A DNA stretch of 64,000 bases from Haematobia irritans (lineage: Eukaryota > Arthropoda > Insecta > Diptera > Muscidae): positions 96,327,562-96,391,561 of the forward strand of contig NC_134397.1 of assembly GCF_050003625.1 (NCBI RefSeq). Direction: 5' to 3'. Shown here piece after piece: positions 23,103-35,547 of this stretch. Positions within the stretch are counted from its first letter, which is position 1, and the number at the start of each line of letters is the position of its first letter. The position numbers and the translations under genes are program-made. The notes below the pieces were generated by a model. That model was not told the DNA's origin and did not search any database. It saw only the letters and a list, made by a program, of their open reading frames with translations.

Positions 23103-23455
23103 AGAAGTGATCGGAGGAGTGAAGGCCAGATTTGATCCAAATATACGCCGCAGTGATAGAAAACGTGCTCGTGATCTGAACACATATTTAAAAAGCTTGA
23201 AATAAAGCCATTGCAGTTTAAAAGAGTGCAAGGCATAAACGAAGCACAAAAAGCGCTTCAGAAACAGCCAAGAAGTTGCTGCACTTGCATGACAGTGACA
23301 AGATACCGATGAGAAGTCATTCCAAATTGAGCAGTTTGGGATCAAACAAAATGATCGTTATTTTACAACTTCAGCGAGAGAACTTAAGCGGCACAGATGG
23401 TAAAGGTGTGGGCTGTCGTAAGGGACGATGGTCACTTGCAAAATAGTAGCTTGAA
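23103..23455 (+). pseudogene. maT-like (DD37D-type) transposase fragment
   Basis: With several frameshifts the plus strand reads DRKRARDLN, then KPLQFKRVQGINEAQKAL (linker of the DNA-binding region), then DTDEKSFQIEQFGIKQNDRY (first catalytic D block) and KVWAVVRDDG. This order is typical of maT-type mariner relatives. The later catalytic residues are absent. It is joined directly to the unrelated mariner fragment at 23102, so the locus is chimeric. Confidence 0.65.
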
Positions 23456-23805
23456 ACAAATATTTTAAGCTAGTTTTTATTAAATTCTAAAAGACGTCAA
23501 CATTTATCACGATAATAATATACAATTCTCCCAACCAGGGCTGTGGAGTCGGAGTCTGAAGATTTGCTGGAGTCGGAGCCGGAGTCGTAGAAATTTTGCT
23601 CGACTCCGACTCCGACTCCGGGGATGATGGTATTTATTTATTTATTACAAGATTTACAATCATAATAAATTATGAAAATAAATATTAAAAAAAATTAGGT
23701 GCTAACAACAAAGGTTTTTGACAATTTTAAGGCAATATAGCAGTAGAATCTAACGTTCTTTTTTTTGCAGGCATGTCGAGTTCGAAGATGGGTCAATCCG
23801 GACAA

Positions 23806-24755
23806 TAGAGGTATGCACGTGAGTAATATTTTACTCACGTACACTCACGCCGGAAAAATCTTACTAACGCACCCTCACGTACGATATTATTTGTAGGATT
23901 CACGCTCACGCACGAAAATGTTGTGACTCCCAAAAAATACCTTGACTCACGAAAAATTTCGTGACTCACCTTAGGGACGTGTATAAAAACATGAGCATGA
24001 TAAAAATCGAGAGCGTTATAAAACTCTTTACATCCCAGGTGTCACTAAAATTGTAAATGAATTCAACTCGTAAGCGTTCACTCAAAAAAAAGTGAAGTTC
24101 ATGGAATTATTATGTTTGGAGAAAGTTTCCTTTACTCTAATAATTTTTTGTGTACGTTAGTTAAATAAACTAAAACCGAGGAAAAAAATATTCTCAAATG
24201 AAGCATAAAGATTAACTAAATTCGTGCCTTCCACAAAATAGTTCAGAATTTCTTTAAATTTGTAAATTTTACCAAAAATGCATCCATCATGAACTTCGTA
24301 TGTCACTAAAGACATTCTTGCAATTTTGAACTCCAAGTTTTTCCTTCAAACTACAAAATTTTCTTTAACAAGTAAAAAACCTAGTTATGTCTAATAAATT
24401 TGCTTGAATTTGTCGAAAAATATTTACTTATTTTTATGACCTCGGCGTGATGCCAACGTTTATAATATTGTTTAGTTAAAATTTTCTACAAATATTCAAA
24501 ATTTTCTAAAATTAACCGAAAGTTTTCTTCCTGGTGGGTTCACTGTTTTTTCAGTGTTTTATGGCCGTGGGCGGAATTTTTTTCGTGAGTGCATTTTTCC
24601 GAAATTCGTTACTCACGCACGCTATCGAAGAAATTAATGTCGAGATTCACGCACGACATTTGGTTTGTTAATCACGCTCACGACGCCGTTCCCATCAGCG
24701 TGACTCACGACTCACGCGTGAGTTACGACAATTTCGTGTCACGTGCACACCTCTA
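23806..24755. mobile_element. Inner hAT-like element with TAGAGGT ends (950 bp)
   Basis: The ends are TAGAGGTATGCACGTGAGT and, inverted, TAGAGGTGTGCACGTGACAC. Both subterminal regions are dense in ACTCACG/CGTGAGT motifs. The flanks CCGGACAA and CGGAACAA suggest an imperfect 8-bp duplication. The ACTCACG-rich segment also occurs near 39121-39205 as a fragment. No protein. Confidence 0.65.
24079..24556. mobile_element. CACT-ended MITE, 478 bp
   Basis: The left end is CACTCAAAAAAAAGTGAA and the right end is TTCACTGTTTTTTCAGTG, like the termini of the CACTG element at 2788. It has no coding capacity. It sits within the inner hAT-like element, making a third nesting level. Confidence 0.6.
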
Positions 24756-25900
24756 CGGAACAATGTTGTGATGTCGCACCTACATATAAACCCATCTTTC
24801 GATTTGTTTTAAGAAATTTTTCCTAGTCTAAAATTTTCATAAGATTTGTCAGAAATTTTGAATTTAGAGTTATTTGATTTCCATAAATAAATGCATAAAT
24901 TTTCCGTCGGCCTAGATTTGTATATGGAGATAATTACTTGAGAAATCTCCATATCCACCCGATGTCCTTGGAAGCTGTAATTTTAAATTAAACCTCTGCC
25001 AACGTGCCATCTGAGCCGGTCTTGTGGGAGAAAATTTGTTTCATCAAAGCCACTCGAAATTCTTTACATTAAATTATTGGCCTCTAATGTCCATAACTGA
25101 TAGACCATTTATAAATCGATGTTTCACCATTTTTCTTCTATAGAAACAATATTCGTAACTGTCCAGCTATTCCTGTCATCTGTTGTATGGTAGTTGTTAT
25201 TTAAAATTCCACCCGTCGTAATTTATGGCAGTTTATGTTTTTTTATATGTTATATTTTTTAACATATATACTTTCTGTCTAATTAGCCCGACATTTTGAT
25301 GTTTGTGTATATTTCTTTTTTATATAGATTTATTTTTTATAAAATGCTTATATAGATTAATACCAGGGTTTTAGTTCTTAAACTTCTGGAAGCCTAATTA
25401 TTTTTTGAAATTTTGTGTTTTTATAAATTCATATTCTGGAGATTGTTGTTATCTACCCATATTTTGATGTGATATTGGGCTAACATTAAAATGTAAAGTT
25501 CTTTACATCCCTAAAATTCTGAGTTGTCGTGTCAAAAATTAGAGTTCTTTTAGACATATAAACACATATTGCAAAATGTAATAATTATTTTTTATTTTAT
25601 TTATTTATTTGTAAAGTCTAACACCTTAAGAAACTAAATTCTTATAATGTTGGTGTTAGTCGTTCAACACCATTTAACTTGTGTATAATTTTGTTTTGCA
25701 TTTATAAATTATTTACTATAATAGATAACAAAATATTTAAATTTGTATAACATCTTTTAACGTCTTTTTTTGGAACATTGTTAAAATTAGATTTAGGTAC
25801 ACCACCTGGAGTCAACTCCGGAGTCGGAATCGAGGCTAATAAGAAATGCTGGAGTCGGAGTCGAGCACAATTGACTCGACTCCATAGCCCTGCTCACAAC

Positions 25901-28125
25901 CAAACCTTTTAATGCGAAAATAAAATTCCAAACAATGTTCCTTGGTCTAAAATAAGAAATATTGTTTTTGAGTGTGTTGTATGTATCTTAGACCAGTAGT
26001 TTGAGGTGAAAATCATCAGAACGACAAAGTCAGTACACCCTCTATTCCAAACCAATGAAATGTAATAAAGTGCAAGAATTTAATCGAAATATCCTCAAAA
26101 ACTTACATAGGTGTGTACACTCACCAATTCCCCTCCATCAATAACGACATTCCCGACTCTTCCTAATATATCCCAACAACTTTCAATTACCATTTGGCCA
26201 TTGTGAAGGTCTGGCTACTGGGGAAAATTCGTATATTAGAAGAGATAGGAGTTTGTTGCAAATTGTACAAAATAACATTATTGTTGACAAACTCATTTAA
26301 ACTTTAGATATTAATTATATTATTTTATTGTTTTCCCAACAGTTAGATTTCCTTTTTGAACTTTCATCCGAACTTTCTTCAGCACTTTCGACAAAATCAT
26401 TTTTGCAATGTCTAAAAGCCAGAACTACCAGACCAAGTCCAAGTCTTTATTAACACTTGCCAAAAGTTTCGAGAGAGGATATTTAGCAATATCAAGTACG
26501 AGATGCAACGGTCTTTCCTCGAGTAGATGGTATTTGCCAAAGGTCTGCCATTGGAGCTTATTCGGGCAGCAAGTAAATTGGCTCATTAGCAATAAACACG
26601 CACCAAATTTAGAGTGTAAATCAAATAAATGCTGCGAAAATTGCAAGTGGTCGACAGGAGATGTGCTTTCTTACAATTAATTCACTTCCGCTCGTTGCTT
26701 GCAACTTGCAAGGACAATGGCAAGGTAACAACCAGCACCCACACCCCCACTCACATATCAATGGAACACATCTTTTCCATCGAAATATCCAGCACACAAA
26801 GAAAAACTTATTATTTTTGGAAGTTTTGTGGTTTTATTTGTCTTTAAACACTACCTACGGTTTTGTATCGAAGAAATGTAAACAGGAGATCGAAACTGGC
26901 ATCTTTGTTGGAGGTTGTCAATGCTCATAGGTGACGGCAAGTGTCATTGCATTATAAAGTGAGAGCTAAATGTGGGTGCTAATATCGGTTTTTGTTGCAC
27001 ATAAATTGTGGTTGAGTGAGCAACGTTAAGCCTTTGTGCGTGCGGGCATGTAAACCGCAATGTAAATGCCATCCGAAAGACCAACGGCAAATATAGATAG
27101 AACGGAAGTCAGCTGCTATTGAAAGTTTAATGGTTCCATTGTACACACTCATAAGTAGGCATCATCACTCTTATTTACATTACGGCGCGAGCATGGGTCC
27201 ACTCATACGTACATAGATGTAGGTGCAGCAGACAAGGACATTCTCACGTGTGTCATCCCATCTTATATGCATGTTGTTGTACTAAGACGACATTAATTTG
27301 ATTAGGAAATTCACAGACACAATCACACCTAAATCGATGATTAATGGTTACAGAGTAAATAAACGCAGGCCCCCATGTCCAAAATGACCCGAAAGGAAGT
27401 TTAAATTGATAATGAGTTTAAATTTTGTACTAGGCTATGTTTGCAGGGATGAAAATGAAAAGTCGCACACAAACTATACTAATCGAACTGCTGCCTAAAG
27501 CGATAGTTAAAAGCTGAATGACCAAAGTTAGCTAAAGGTTAATAGCAAGAATATATAGGGTATGTTATTTGTAGGATAAACATCGAAAACATTTATAAGA
27601 GTTAAGAAGAGTTTTCTTATGTGAGGAATTAAATTTTAGACAAACGAAGGTTTCTTTCAATGTTGAATAATTTGTTTGTCTAAAATTTCTTTCGGGAGGA
27701 ATGTGTTGTTTTTTAAGGTGCAATTGTTTTAAAAACAAAACGTAGTAAATGTCATAAATTAAAATTAGTTTAAAATTATTTTTTTTTTTTTATTTTAAGG
27801 CAAATAAATAGATATGTTTCTTTTTTTTTTTGTTTTTTTTTTGTTTTTTGATTTAAGTAAAATATCATATGACAAAACAACATAAGTCGGCTATCGAAAA
27901 GATCTATCACATAAATATTAAACATTTTTCATATCTTTTCTACAGAAGTTTTTGAGACCCCATATAGGTGTATTTTCCCTCCCCTGTAAAATTGAGTTTT
28001 TAGACTTATGGGGTTTTATCATAAATCCACAGATAGGCACTTATATTTGAAATCAGCGTTTAGTTTAGTTAAAACTTTGTACAATTGCCTACATTTGTAA
28101 AATTAACCAAAATTGTTCTTCCTGG
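25901..28125. other. Low-repeat stretch, no gene recognised
   Basis: The sequence is more complex than the flanks and has no terminal repeats that I can pair, apart from a short inverted pair (TTTTAGACAAACGAAGG, about 27635; inverse TTTGTCTAAAAT near 27682). Frames at 26408-26930 overlap on both strands and show no domain. Poly-T runs lie at 27779-27850. It could be intronic or regulatory host DNA. Confidence 0.4.
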
Positions 28126-28127
28126 TA

Positions 28128-29102
28128 CACGGATAAAAAAGACTGTTTTTCATATGTTTGGCTATAAACATTATATGTTTGGAACACAAATTTTTAAACA
28201 CAATATTTTTGAGTGCAAGCATATAATGTTCATAAACTAGCATAACATGTTTGGGACATATATGTTAATATGTTAGAACATATTATGTTTGGGACATAAA
28301 ATGTTTGTAAATATAATATGCTTGGATGCAAACATATATTAATTTAGAAATAGCCTATAAACATATATGTGTTTAGTAGCTTGGAGCGCTATTTAACAGG
28401 GAGCGATATTGAATTAAGTTGGTGGTTGTTGCTTGTTATTACAAAATTAACATTTTATTTTTCCTTGGGCAATTGATCAGCTACTTCTTTGATCCTTACA
28501 AACTGTGTGGTCCGCTGTTCGAATCCCCGTCCGGCAAAAGGTAAATTTAAAATAAAAAAAATCATAAAATTGAATAATTTCTTCTACAATGTTTGTATTG
28601 CAGAAAAAGGTGCTAAGAACTAAAAAATCACGTGGAAGTGAGAAAGATGTGGGGGAATATACAATTAGGCAAAAACAAAATTTTGAGCATTCAGGTCGAA
28701 AACCTATGTTGTTAGCACCTATATTACCTGTTTATTTTCATAATTCATTATGATTGTAAATATATAAATAAATAAATAAAATTTTGAGCACAATATTGTT
28801 TGGGAGATTTTTTTAAGCATATAATATTTTTGGGTGCAAAATGCTTCCAAACATATTATATGTTCACATAATAACATATTTTTTTTTGGAAGACAACATT
28901 ATTGAATTTGGATGCAAAAATACAAAATGTTTGGAACTTAGACTACCCAAACATATATTGTTTAGACCAATATGCTTTCAAACATATTACATATTGGAAG
29001 AGATCAAACATATAAATGTTTGGGCAATACCCAAAAATGTATATGCTTGAAGCAAAATATGTTTGGGAGTATATGTTACAGAGGCGATTTTTTGTGAGGG
29101 TG
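28128..29102. mobile_element. CAC-ended TA-flanked element, copy 2 (975 bp)
   Basis: Starts TA-CACGGATAAAAAAGACTG (28126) and ends GATTTTTTGTGAGGGTG-TA (29103-29104). Subterminal ATATGTTTGG motifs are abundant on both sides, and the centre keeps a decayed tRNA-like module (28480-28537, CTGTTCGAATCCCC). The flanks join into the end of a CACTG-type MITE (TTCTTCCTGG-TA-GGTTCACTGT), as seen intact at about 24521-24545. This confirms the boundaries and the TA target. Confidence 0.8.
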
Positions 29103-29104
29103 TA

Positions 29105-29700
29105 GGTTCACTGTTTGTTTTTAGTGTACACCTTCAATTTATATGAAAAATGGATATTATCCTATTCTAACTCAATTCATATCAACAGTAATATCTCCAT
29201 TATTCATAAAAAAGCCTTAAGTATTGAAGGAAAATGCATTTTCAACGATAATTTTGTGAGTGCGTATACTGGGGAATAAGTGGTTACTTAACTTGGCACA
29301 GGCATACCCATAATTACAATTGGTAATAGTAGTTTTTGCTTGGTATCTTCAAAACATGTAAATGAGGACATTCTCACTACATTTTTATTTGTAGAAAATA
29401 GTATTTGATGCTTACATTCAAATAAGTGACAATAGATACGCCTTTTTATAGTCGAAATAGAGTTTGGAATATTACATATGCCAATGACAAAAATTATATG
29501 GGGTTCTTTAAGTTGCTCGCTGTTGCATACCATGTCTCCTGGTATCCTACTACGATGTCAACATTTAACGACGTGTTAGTTTGGCTATGATTAAAGTTTT
29601 TGATATGCGAATGTAAGGAACATTTGCAAAGTTTTTGTCATTCACTGAATGTATTTTTGCAATCATTCTACAGTTTATTTCAATAATGCAAGTTGCTTAA
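29105..29700. other. MITE end followed by unassigned DNA
   Basis: 29105-29128 (GGTTCACTGTTTGTTTTTAGTG) is the right end of the CACTG-type MITE that hosts the CAC element. The rest shows no recognised feature. Confidence 0.45.
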
Positions 29701-29713
29701 TATACGCTTAACT

Positions 29714-29940
29714 TTAGCTGATATGCCGCCAAACAAAAAAAATTTAAACGCCACATACAGCAGAGTGGTTATTTTTTCAGTTTGTTTTTCTTGTGAAACC
29801 AATGCAAAGTTCGTCTCTGTAGACTACAATGGAAAAGTTTTTCGATTACACAGGTTATGCAGTGAGAACGAAAAACATTTCATTCAACGGCTAAGCAAAG
29901 AATCACAAGAAGTGGTTTATATTTCAAAGAAATATTACAT
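29714..29940 (+). other. Candidate small open frame, unknown
   Basis: Starting at an internal ATG (MPPNKKNLNATYSRVVIFSV), the frame continues with DYNGKVFRLHRLCSENEKHF and ends close to the AT array. It has a protein-like composition but no recognised domain and no homologue in the window. A chance frame is quite possible. Confidence 0.15.
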
Positions 29941-30013
29941 TAGTTGTTTTTATTAGCATATGCCAGTAAGAGTTTAAAAAGCAAAAGCCCAAATCCTAAC
30001 AATTTCAGAATTA

Positions 30014-30206
<193 letters not shown>

Positions 30207-30239
30207 ACAGGTTGGCTGATAAGTCAAATTTGTTCCCTG

Positions 30240-30796
30240 CGAGCATCCTTTTGAGAAGAAGAAAAAGTCGCTGGGGGCCAGATCTAGAGAATACGGTGGG
30301 TGGGGAAGCAATTCGAAGCCCAATTCATTCATGATTTTTTGCCATCGTTCTCAATGACTTGTGGCACGGTGCGTTGTCTTGCTGGAACAACACTTTTATC
30401 TTCTTCATATGGGGCCGTTTTGCCGCGATTTCGACCTTCAAACGCTCCAATAACCTCATCTAATAGTCACTGTTGATGGTTTTTCCTTCTCAAGATAATC
30501 GATAAAAATTATTTCATGCACATCCCTAACAACAGAGGCCATTACTTTGCCAACGGACTTTTAAGTCTTTCCACGCTTCGGAGACGGTTCACCGGTCGCT
30601 GTCCTCTAAGCCGACTGTCGATTGGACTCAGGAGTGTAGTGATGGACATTTTTCATCCACTGTCACATATTGACGGAAAAACTCGGGTGTATTACGAGTT
30701 AACAGCTGCAAACACCGCTCAGAATCATCAACACGTTGTTGTTTTTGGTCAAATGTGAGCTCGCGCGGCACCCATTTTGCAGAGAGCTTCCGCATA
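30240..30796 (-). pseudogene. Mariner transposase, middle/C-terminal remnant
   Basis: The minus strand continues the transposase with MRKLSAKWVPRELTFDQKQQ and LQLLTRNTPEFFRQYVTVDE, where the first catalytic D is kept. Further downstream, with frame breaks, come remnants around the second catalytic D and the [16 protein letters not shown] block, which is partly deleted. The coding sequence was interrupted after HIIHQYL by the CAC element and is also frameshifted. It is a dead copy of a Himar1-type gene. Confidence 0.85.
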
Positions 30797-31102
30797 TACA
30801 CCCTCAAAAAAATCGCTTCTTTAACATATGTTCCAAACATATTTTGCAGGAAGCACATATATTATTGCATACTGCCGAAACATTAATATGTTTGTTTTAT
30901 GTGAACATATTATATGTTTGGAAGCATTTTGAGCCAAAAATATTATATGCTTGGAAGAATTTTTCCCAAACACGATTGTGCTCATTCCCTAACATACTCG
31001 TAATTTTCACTTCCACGAATTTTTTTAGTTATTGGCACCTTTCTCTGTAATACAAATAATGTTGAAGAAATTATTCACTTTTATAAATTTTTTAAATTTT
31101 AC

Positions 31103-31177
31103 CTTTCGCCTGCACGGAGAATCGAACCGAGGACCATACAGTTTGTAAGCCAACACACTATCCACTGGGCTACGTAG
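31103..31177 (-). other. tRNA-like module, minus strand
   Basis: Inverse of the 8944-9015 module: box-A-like TAGCCCAGTGGATAGTGTGT, then CCTCGGTTCGATTCTCCGTG (box B). Not an intact tRNA gene. Confidence 0.6.
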
Positions 31178-31289
31178 CTGTTATAGTCACCAGTAGATAA
31201 TTATCGTTTTAAGTTACATTTATATAGCATAGTTTGCAGCGCCCACGAGCCCATGCAAACATAACATTATTTAACAGAAACATACATTT

Positions 31290-31362
31290 GTTTGCAACGT
31301 GGAGCAGTGGTTAGCATGTCTGCCTTGCATGCAAAGGGTCGTGGGTTCAATCCCTGCTCCGA
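31290..31362 (+). other. tRNA-like module (Ala-UGC-like), plus strand
   Basis: GTGGAGCAGTGGTTAGCATG, then TGCCTTGCATGC, then GTGGGTTCAATCCCTGC. Counterpart of 8755-8829. It is followed by a T-run (31371-31400) that would terminate pol III transcription. Confidence 0.6.
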
Positions 31363-32849
31363 CCGAACATTTTTTTTTGTTTTTTTTTTTTTTTTTTTTT
31401 AATTTACACGTTTATATTTATACTATATTAATTTTTTTAAATGAAATCTCGAAATGTGCGTTATTAAAGATTTATAGTCAGTAACAGTGCTTGATATAAA
31501 CGAAATTGACTGATTTTTGGATAAAATATTATTTTTTTATTGCAAAAATAACAATTTTGTAACAAAAAACTGTTTTTGTACAAAACTTTAAAATTTGGAA
31601 GGAATTCAAAAACTAACAAAAGAAGAACGTGGAGTCGAGTATAAACATACATACATAATTTTATAATATAAACATAAATTTATTTAGGAGTGAACAGTTT
31701 TTTACTAGCATTTAACACCATCGCTCTAAAATTCCTTTTATTTTTCTTTAATAATTCATTTTAAAGAAAATAAACTTTTTAAATTGTTTTAGCTGTAAAA
31801 GTCGAACTTAATGCCCGCTTTTATATTTGATGGTGTCCGTCAACTCCTCGTGGACTACTTTTTAATAAAGAGAAACTAAACTTTGTTTTTTTTACATTTT
31901 ACTGTGTAATTTTTCACTATTTCCTCCTTATTTCATTTTACCGTCCCAACTCTAAAAAGAGTATAGTGCCCTTTCGTTATTTTTATGAAGACCCCTGATT
32001 TCTTTTAACGAACCAAGAAAAAAATAATGCCAAAATGATAAACAAAACACATGTCCACACATACATAAAATGCTGCTCTCAAGGCGAAAACATAAGCTGT
32101 TTGTTTTTCAAATGTCTATTCTCTTGGTTCAGAATGTATATTCTCTTTATTCAAATTAAATAATATTTAGACTTAAACATATCAAATTTTTGGCCTATTC
32201 CGAATCTCTTTGCTGATTTTAAAAATCAGCAAAGAGAAGAAAGTCGGTGTACGTAGTGATAAACTAGTAATTGGAGGCAAGGTATTTTATTGGAACGAAC
32301 AAAGAGAACTTATGTGTGGCAAAGGCAATGGAGTGAACGTGCTTATGGATATTTATGGAGGAGCTATAAAAGATTTGGAATTAGAATATTGTAAACTTAA
32401 TGAAAAACTTTTAGCAAAAAACTATTAAAAAAAGATAAAAGACTATGTAATCAAAGTAGTTATGAGAAGTCTAGCAAACATGAATTTGAAAAAGCTTTTT
32501 TAAAAATTGTAGCCTATAATGTTAATGGCCTTGGGGGGAAATATCTTCATCATGATTTTTTTATTTATTTAGAAAAGTTTGACATATTTATTATATTGGA
32601 AACTCACGTAGAAGAAGGTAGTCAAACTAAATATGAAAATAGATTTAAGAATTATAAAATATACTGGAAATATGCTACTAGAGTGAGCAATCGAGGAAGA
32701 GCGATTGGTGGTCAAGTGCTTGGTATTCGGAGAGATACAGAACAGAGGGGATTTAAATACAAAGTGGTGCAACGTTAAAATTTGAATTAATCCCCGTATA
32801 TTTAAGAACTGCAAATTGGGCAGAAGACTTTTCAGGACTAAAAGAGGCG

Positions 32850-34949
32850 GTGAACAATAATGATTCACCTAAAATAGTTTTCGGAGATCACAACGTAAGA
32901 ATAAGAGAGGATCAGCAACTTCCAAATGAATTATCGAACCAACTGATAGTACACGGTCAAAGACAATCGAACGATAAAATTATTAATGCAAATGGCAAAA
33001 AGTATATAGAATTCTGTAACAATTATGGGCTCGTCATCCTAAATGGAAGAACTGCAGGAGATGAACAAGGATGTTTTACGTTTGCTAATAGAAATGGTAA
33101 CTCGGTTATTGATTTGTGTGCAGTATCTCTGGATATTATTTCAAATGTGAAGACACTAACCGTTGACAATCAACTTTGGTCAGATCATTGGGCCGTGGTG
33201 TTAACTTTGGGATGCAACAAATATGTAGAAATGGAAGCAGATAAACTTAATCTGACCCCGAAGCTAAGTTGGCAACCGTGGAAGAGAGATATATATAAAA
33301 GGTCATTAAATGAGAATATAGATGCAACAACAAGCTTCTCATCTTTAAATGACTTGGTAGGTTTGATCAGTAGATCGTATCCTAAAAGTCCGCCGCAAGG
33401 AAAAGTGCAATATAAAAGTAAATGGTTTGACATTGAATGCTTACACGCGAGAAAAAAATCAATGAGCCTTTTGAAAATATTCCGAAGAACACAAAATGAT
33501 AATGATAGAGAGTCTTACAATACCCAAAGGAAGGAATACCAACATATATGCAAGCAGAAGCAGATAGATTACTACAGGGAACTAGAAGGGAGGTTAGATG
33601 GCATTGCAGACAGCAAATCATGGTGGAAAATGGCACGTGAAATAAGGCAACAAGAAAATTCGATTGGATGCCAAATCACCGCAAGTATGCTGAAGGATCA
33701 CTTCGAATCTCTTCTAAATCCAAACGTGAATAGCTCATTGATTCATTATGCACACCAAAGAAAGGTTGACGAGAACTTGGACAGAAACTTTAGTATAACA
33801 GAATTAAGAGAACAACTTGGTAAAGTGAAGGAGAAAAAATCCCCGGGAGAGGATCGAATTCCATATGAATTTTTTATAAATGCAACAGATGAATTTCTGA
33901 ATATTCTATGTAACTGCTATACACGAATTTTTAACGGCCAAGACGACTTTGTTGCTTTTAGAACAAACGTTATTTTCCCAATTCATAAGAAAGGAGATGT
34001 TAATGTACCAAGTAATTATAGAGGGATAAGCTTTATGAATTGTGTGGCAAAATTGATGATGGGAATGATTGGTACGAGAATAACTGAATGGGTAAACAGA
34101 TGCGGGATCTTAAATGAGTTCCAGGCAGGTTTCAGGAAAGGATACTCGACAGTAGACAATGTTTTTAATCTTGTACAAATCGTTAATCTGAAATTCCACG
34201 AGAAGAGGAAAGTCTACGCCTTTTTTGTAGACTTTAAAGCAGCCTTCGATACAGTCCCAAGACAATATCTCATATACAAACTACATGAAATTGGTCTATC
34301 TACAAAAATTGTAAAATTCATTGAGAATGTGTACACGGAAACGAAATCAGCAGTATGGACTGGTACCGAATTATCGGAGCATTTTCAAACAAAAACAGGT
34401 GTGAAACAAGGCTGTCTATTATCGCCAATGCTTTTTGCACTATACTTGAATGACCTTCATGCTTGGCTAGGAGGAGGATTAAATATAGATGGAATAAACG
34501 TCCGTCTATTGATGTATGCTGACGATATAGTTATACTTTCATATGATGCCGAAACTTTACAATTTATGATAAATAATCTATCGGAATATTGCGATATGAG
34601 TGGTATGGAAGTGAATCAAATAAAATCAGAAATTATGGTCTTTCGGAAGGGTGGAAGATTACCAGAAGGTCAGGTCTGGAAGTATAAGGGGGAAAACCTC
34701 AGAATTGTAAATGAATACGAGTATCTTGGAATCACATTAACGCCTAGGCTCTCCTTTACCAAACATGTGACTAAAAAAAATGATGCATCCAAAACATGTT
34801 TAAATATAACGTGGAGAAATTTTATTGGAAAAAACAATATTAGTATACAAGCAAAGTGGAAAATGTTTCTTTCAGTTTGTAGATCTATACAAAGGATACG
34901 TTTATACATATACGTTACATTTGAAATACCTAGCAAAATGTATATTTGA
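32850..34949 (+). CDS. LINE-3 endonuclease/reverse transcriptase ORF2 (main frame)
   Basis: This 699-codon frame encodes the C-terminal half of an APE-type endonuclease: FGDHNVR near residue 12, NSVIDLCAV near 87, and LWSDHWAVVLTL near 112 with the SDH catalytic motif. After a linker comes reverse transcriptase: SPGEDRIPYEFF near 330, NVIFPIHKKGD, GFRKGYSTVDN, FVDFKAAFDTV (first catalytic D), GVKQGCLLSPMLFALYLND, and LLMYADDIVILS with the YADD active site. LINE ORF2 proteins nick the target and reverse-transcribe their own RNA there. The frame starts late because of an upstream frameshift, and it goes out of frame near 34880, so the protein as a whole is not intact. Both enzymatic cores look conserved, implying a fairly young copy. 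A jockey/CR1-group clade is likely; the exact clade is unresolved. Confidence 0.85.
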   Translation: MNNNDSPKIVFGDHNVRIREDQQLPNELSNQLIVHGQRQSNDKIINANGKKYIEFCNNYGLVILNGRTAGDEQGCFTFANRNGNSVIDLCAVSLDIISNVKTLTVDNQLWSDHWAVVLTLGCNKYVEMEADKLNLTPKLSWQPWKRDIYKRSLNENIDATTSFSSLNDLVGLISRSYPKSPPQGKVQYKSKWFDIECLHARKKSMSLLKIFRRTQNDNDRESYNTQRKEYQHICKQKQIDYYRELEGRLDGIADSKSWWKMAREIRQQENSIGCQITASMLKDHFESLLNPNVNSSLIHYAHQRKVDENLDRNFSITELREQLGKVKEKKSPGEDRIPYEFFINATDEFLNILCNCYTRIFNGQDDFVAFRTNVIFPIHKKGDVNVPSNYRGISFMNCVAKLMMGMIGTRITEWVNRCGILNEFQAGFRKGYSTVDNVFNLVQIVNLKFHEKRKVYAFFVDFKAAFDTVPRQYLIYKLHEIGLSTKIVKFIENVYTETKSAVWTGTELSEHFQTKTGVKQGCLLSPMLFALYLNDLHAWLGGGLNIDGINVRLLMYADDIVILSYDAETLQFMINNLSEYCDMSGMEVNQIKSEIMVFRKGGRLPEGQVWKYKGENLRIVNEYEYLGITLTPRLSFTKHVTKKNDASKTCLNITWRNFIGKNNISIQAKWKMFLSVCRSIQRIRLYIYVTFEIPSKMYI

Positions 34950-35547
34950 TATGCAGATAAACCGGTTACCTCATAAACTGGCTACGAAAATTATAGATAG
35001 AAAAATTTTATGGTTCAAAGATTTACGGTCAATGATGACGGTGTACAACATAGAAATGGGTAGGATGTGTGAAAATAAAGAAAGCTGGAATAGTTGTTGT
35101 AATCAGCTAATGCAAATTATAAAAAATAAAAATTATATGGAACATACAAGCAAAGCTCTAGGTAGCGAACAAAGGTTTTATAAAAATCTAAATTTTTATA
35201 TGGGACCGATGTATTGTAATAATGATTATACACAAACACAAATATCACTCATAATGCGTGCGAGAGGAGATCTTTTAGCGTTAAATGGGACCGTCTACAG
35301 AGAACCAAATCAAAGGCTCTGTTCGATATGCAATCTACAAGAAATAGAAAACATTATACATTTACTTGGTCGTTGCCCAATTTTCAGATGCTTAAGAGTT
35401 AAATATTTCCAAAGGGAAGAATTAAATGAAGAAGACATAATCTTTTATCTAAATGGTGGTGAAGATATTTCCTGGCTTTCGATATGTAATTATTTAAGAG
35501 AAGCTCTTTATTACAGAAAATTTTTAATAAATGAATTCAATTATTAA
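34940..35547 (+). pseudogene. LINE-3 ORF2 C-terminal domain
   Basis: The frame LHLKYLAKCIFDMQINRLPH continues the LINE ORF2 after a probable deletion of roughly 100 bp or more. It ends with CSICNLQEIENIIHLLGRCP, a CxxC...HxxxxxC zinc-binding-like cluster found at the C-terminus of this LINE group. The same cluster is recognisable in LINE-4 (CHLCNMQAIENIQHFLGVCP). Confidence 0.8.

Larger units (their letters stand above)
23536..25892. mobile_element. hAT-type element with CAGGGCTGTGGAGTCGG ends (2357 bp, nested)
   Basis: The left end is CAGGGCTGTGGAGTCGGAGT and the right end, inverted, is CAGGGCTATGGAGTCGAGTC. Subterminal GGAGTCGGAGTC repeats lie on both sides. An 8-bp duplication with one mismatch (CTCCCAAC/CTCACAAC) lies at 23528-23535 and 25893-25900. 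No transposase was seen. The interior carries a second terminal-repeat element (23806-24755), which in turn holds a small CACTG-type MITE. Confidence 0.82.

Noticed and set aside
26408..26930. Overlapping 70-90 codon frames on both strands
   Set aside because: No domain, no splice or start context that favours one strand, and both strands are open; not supportable as a gene.
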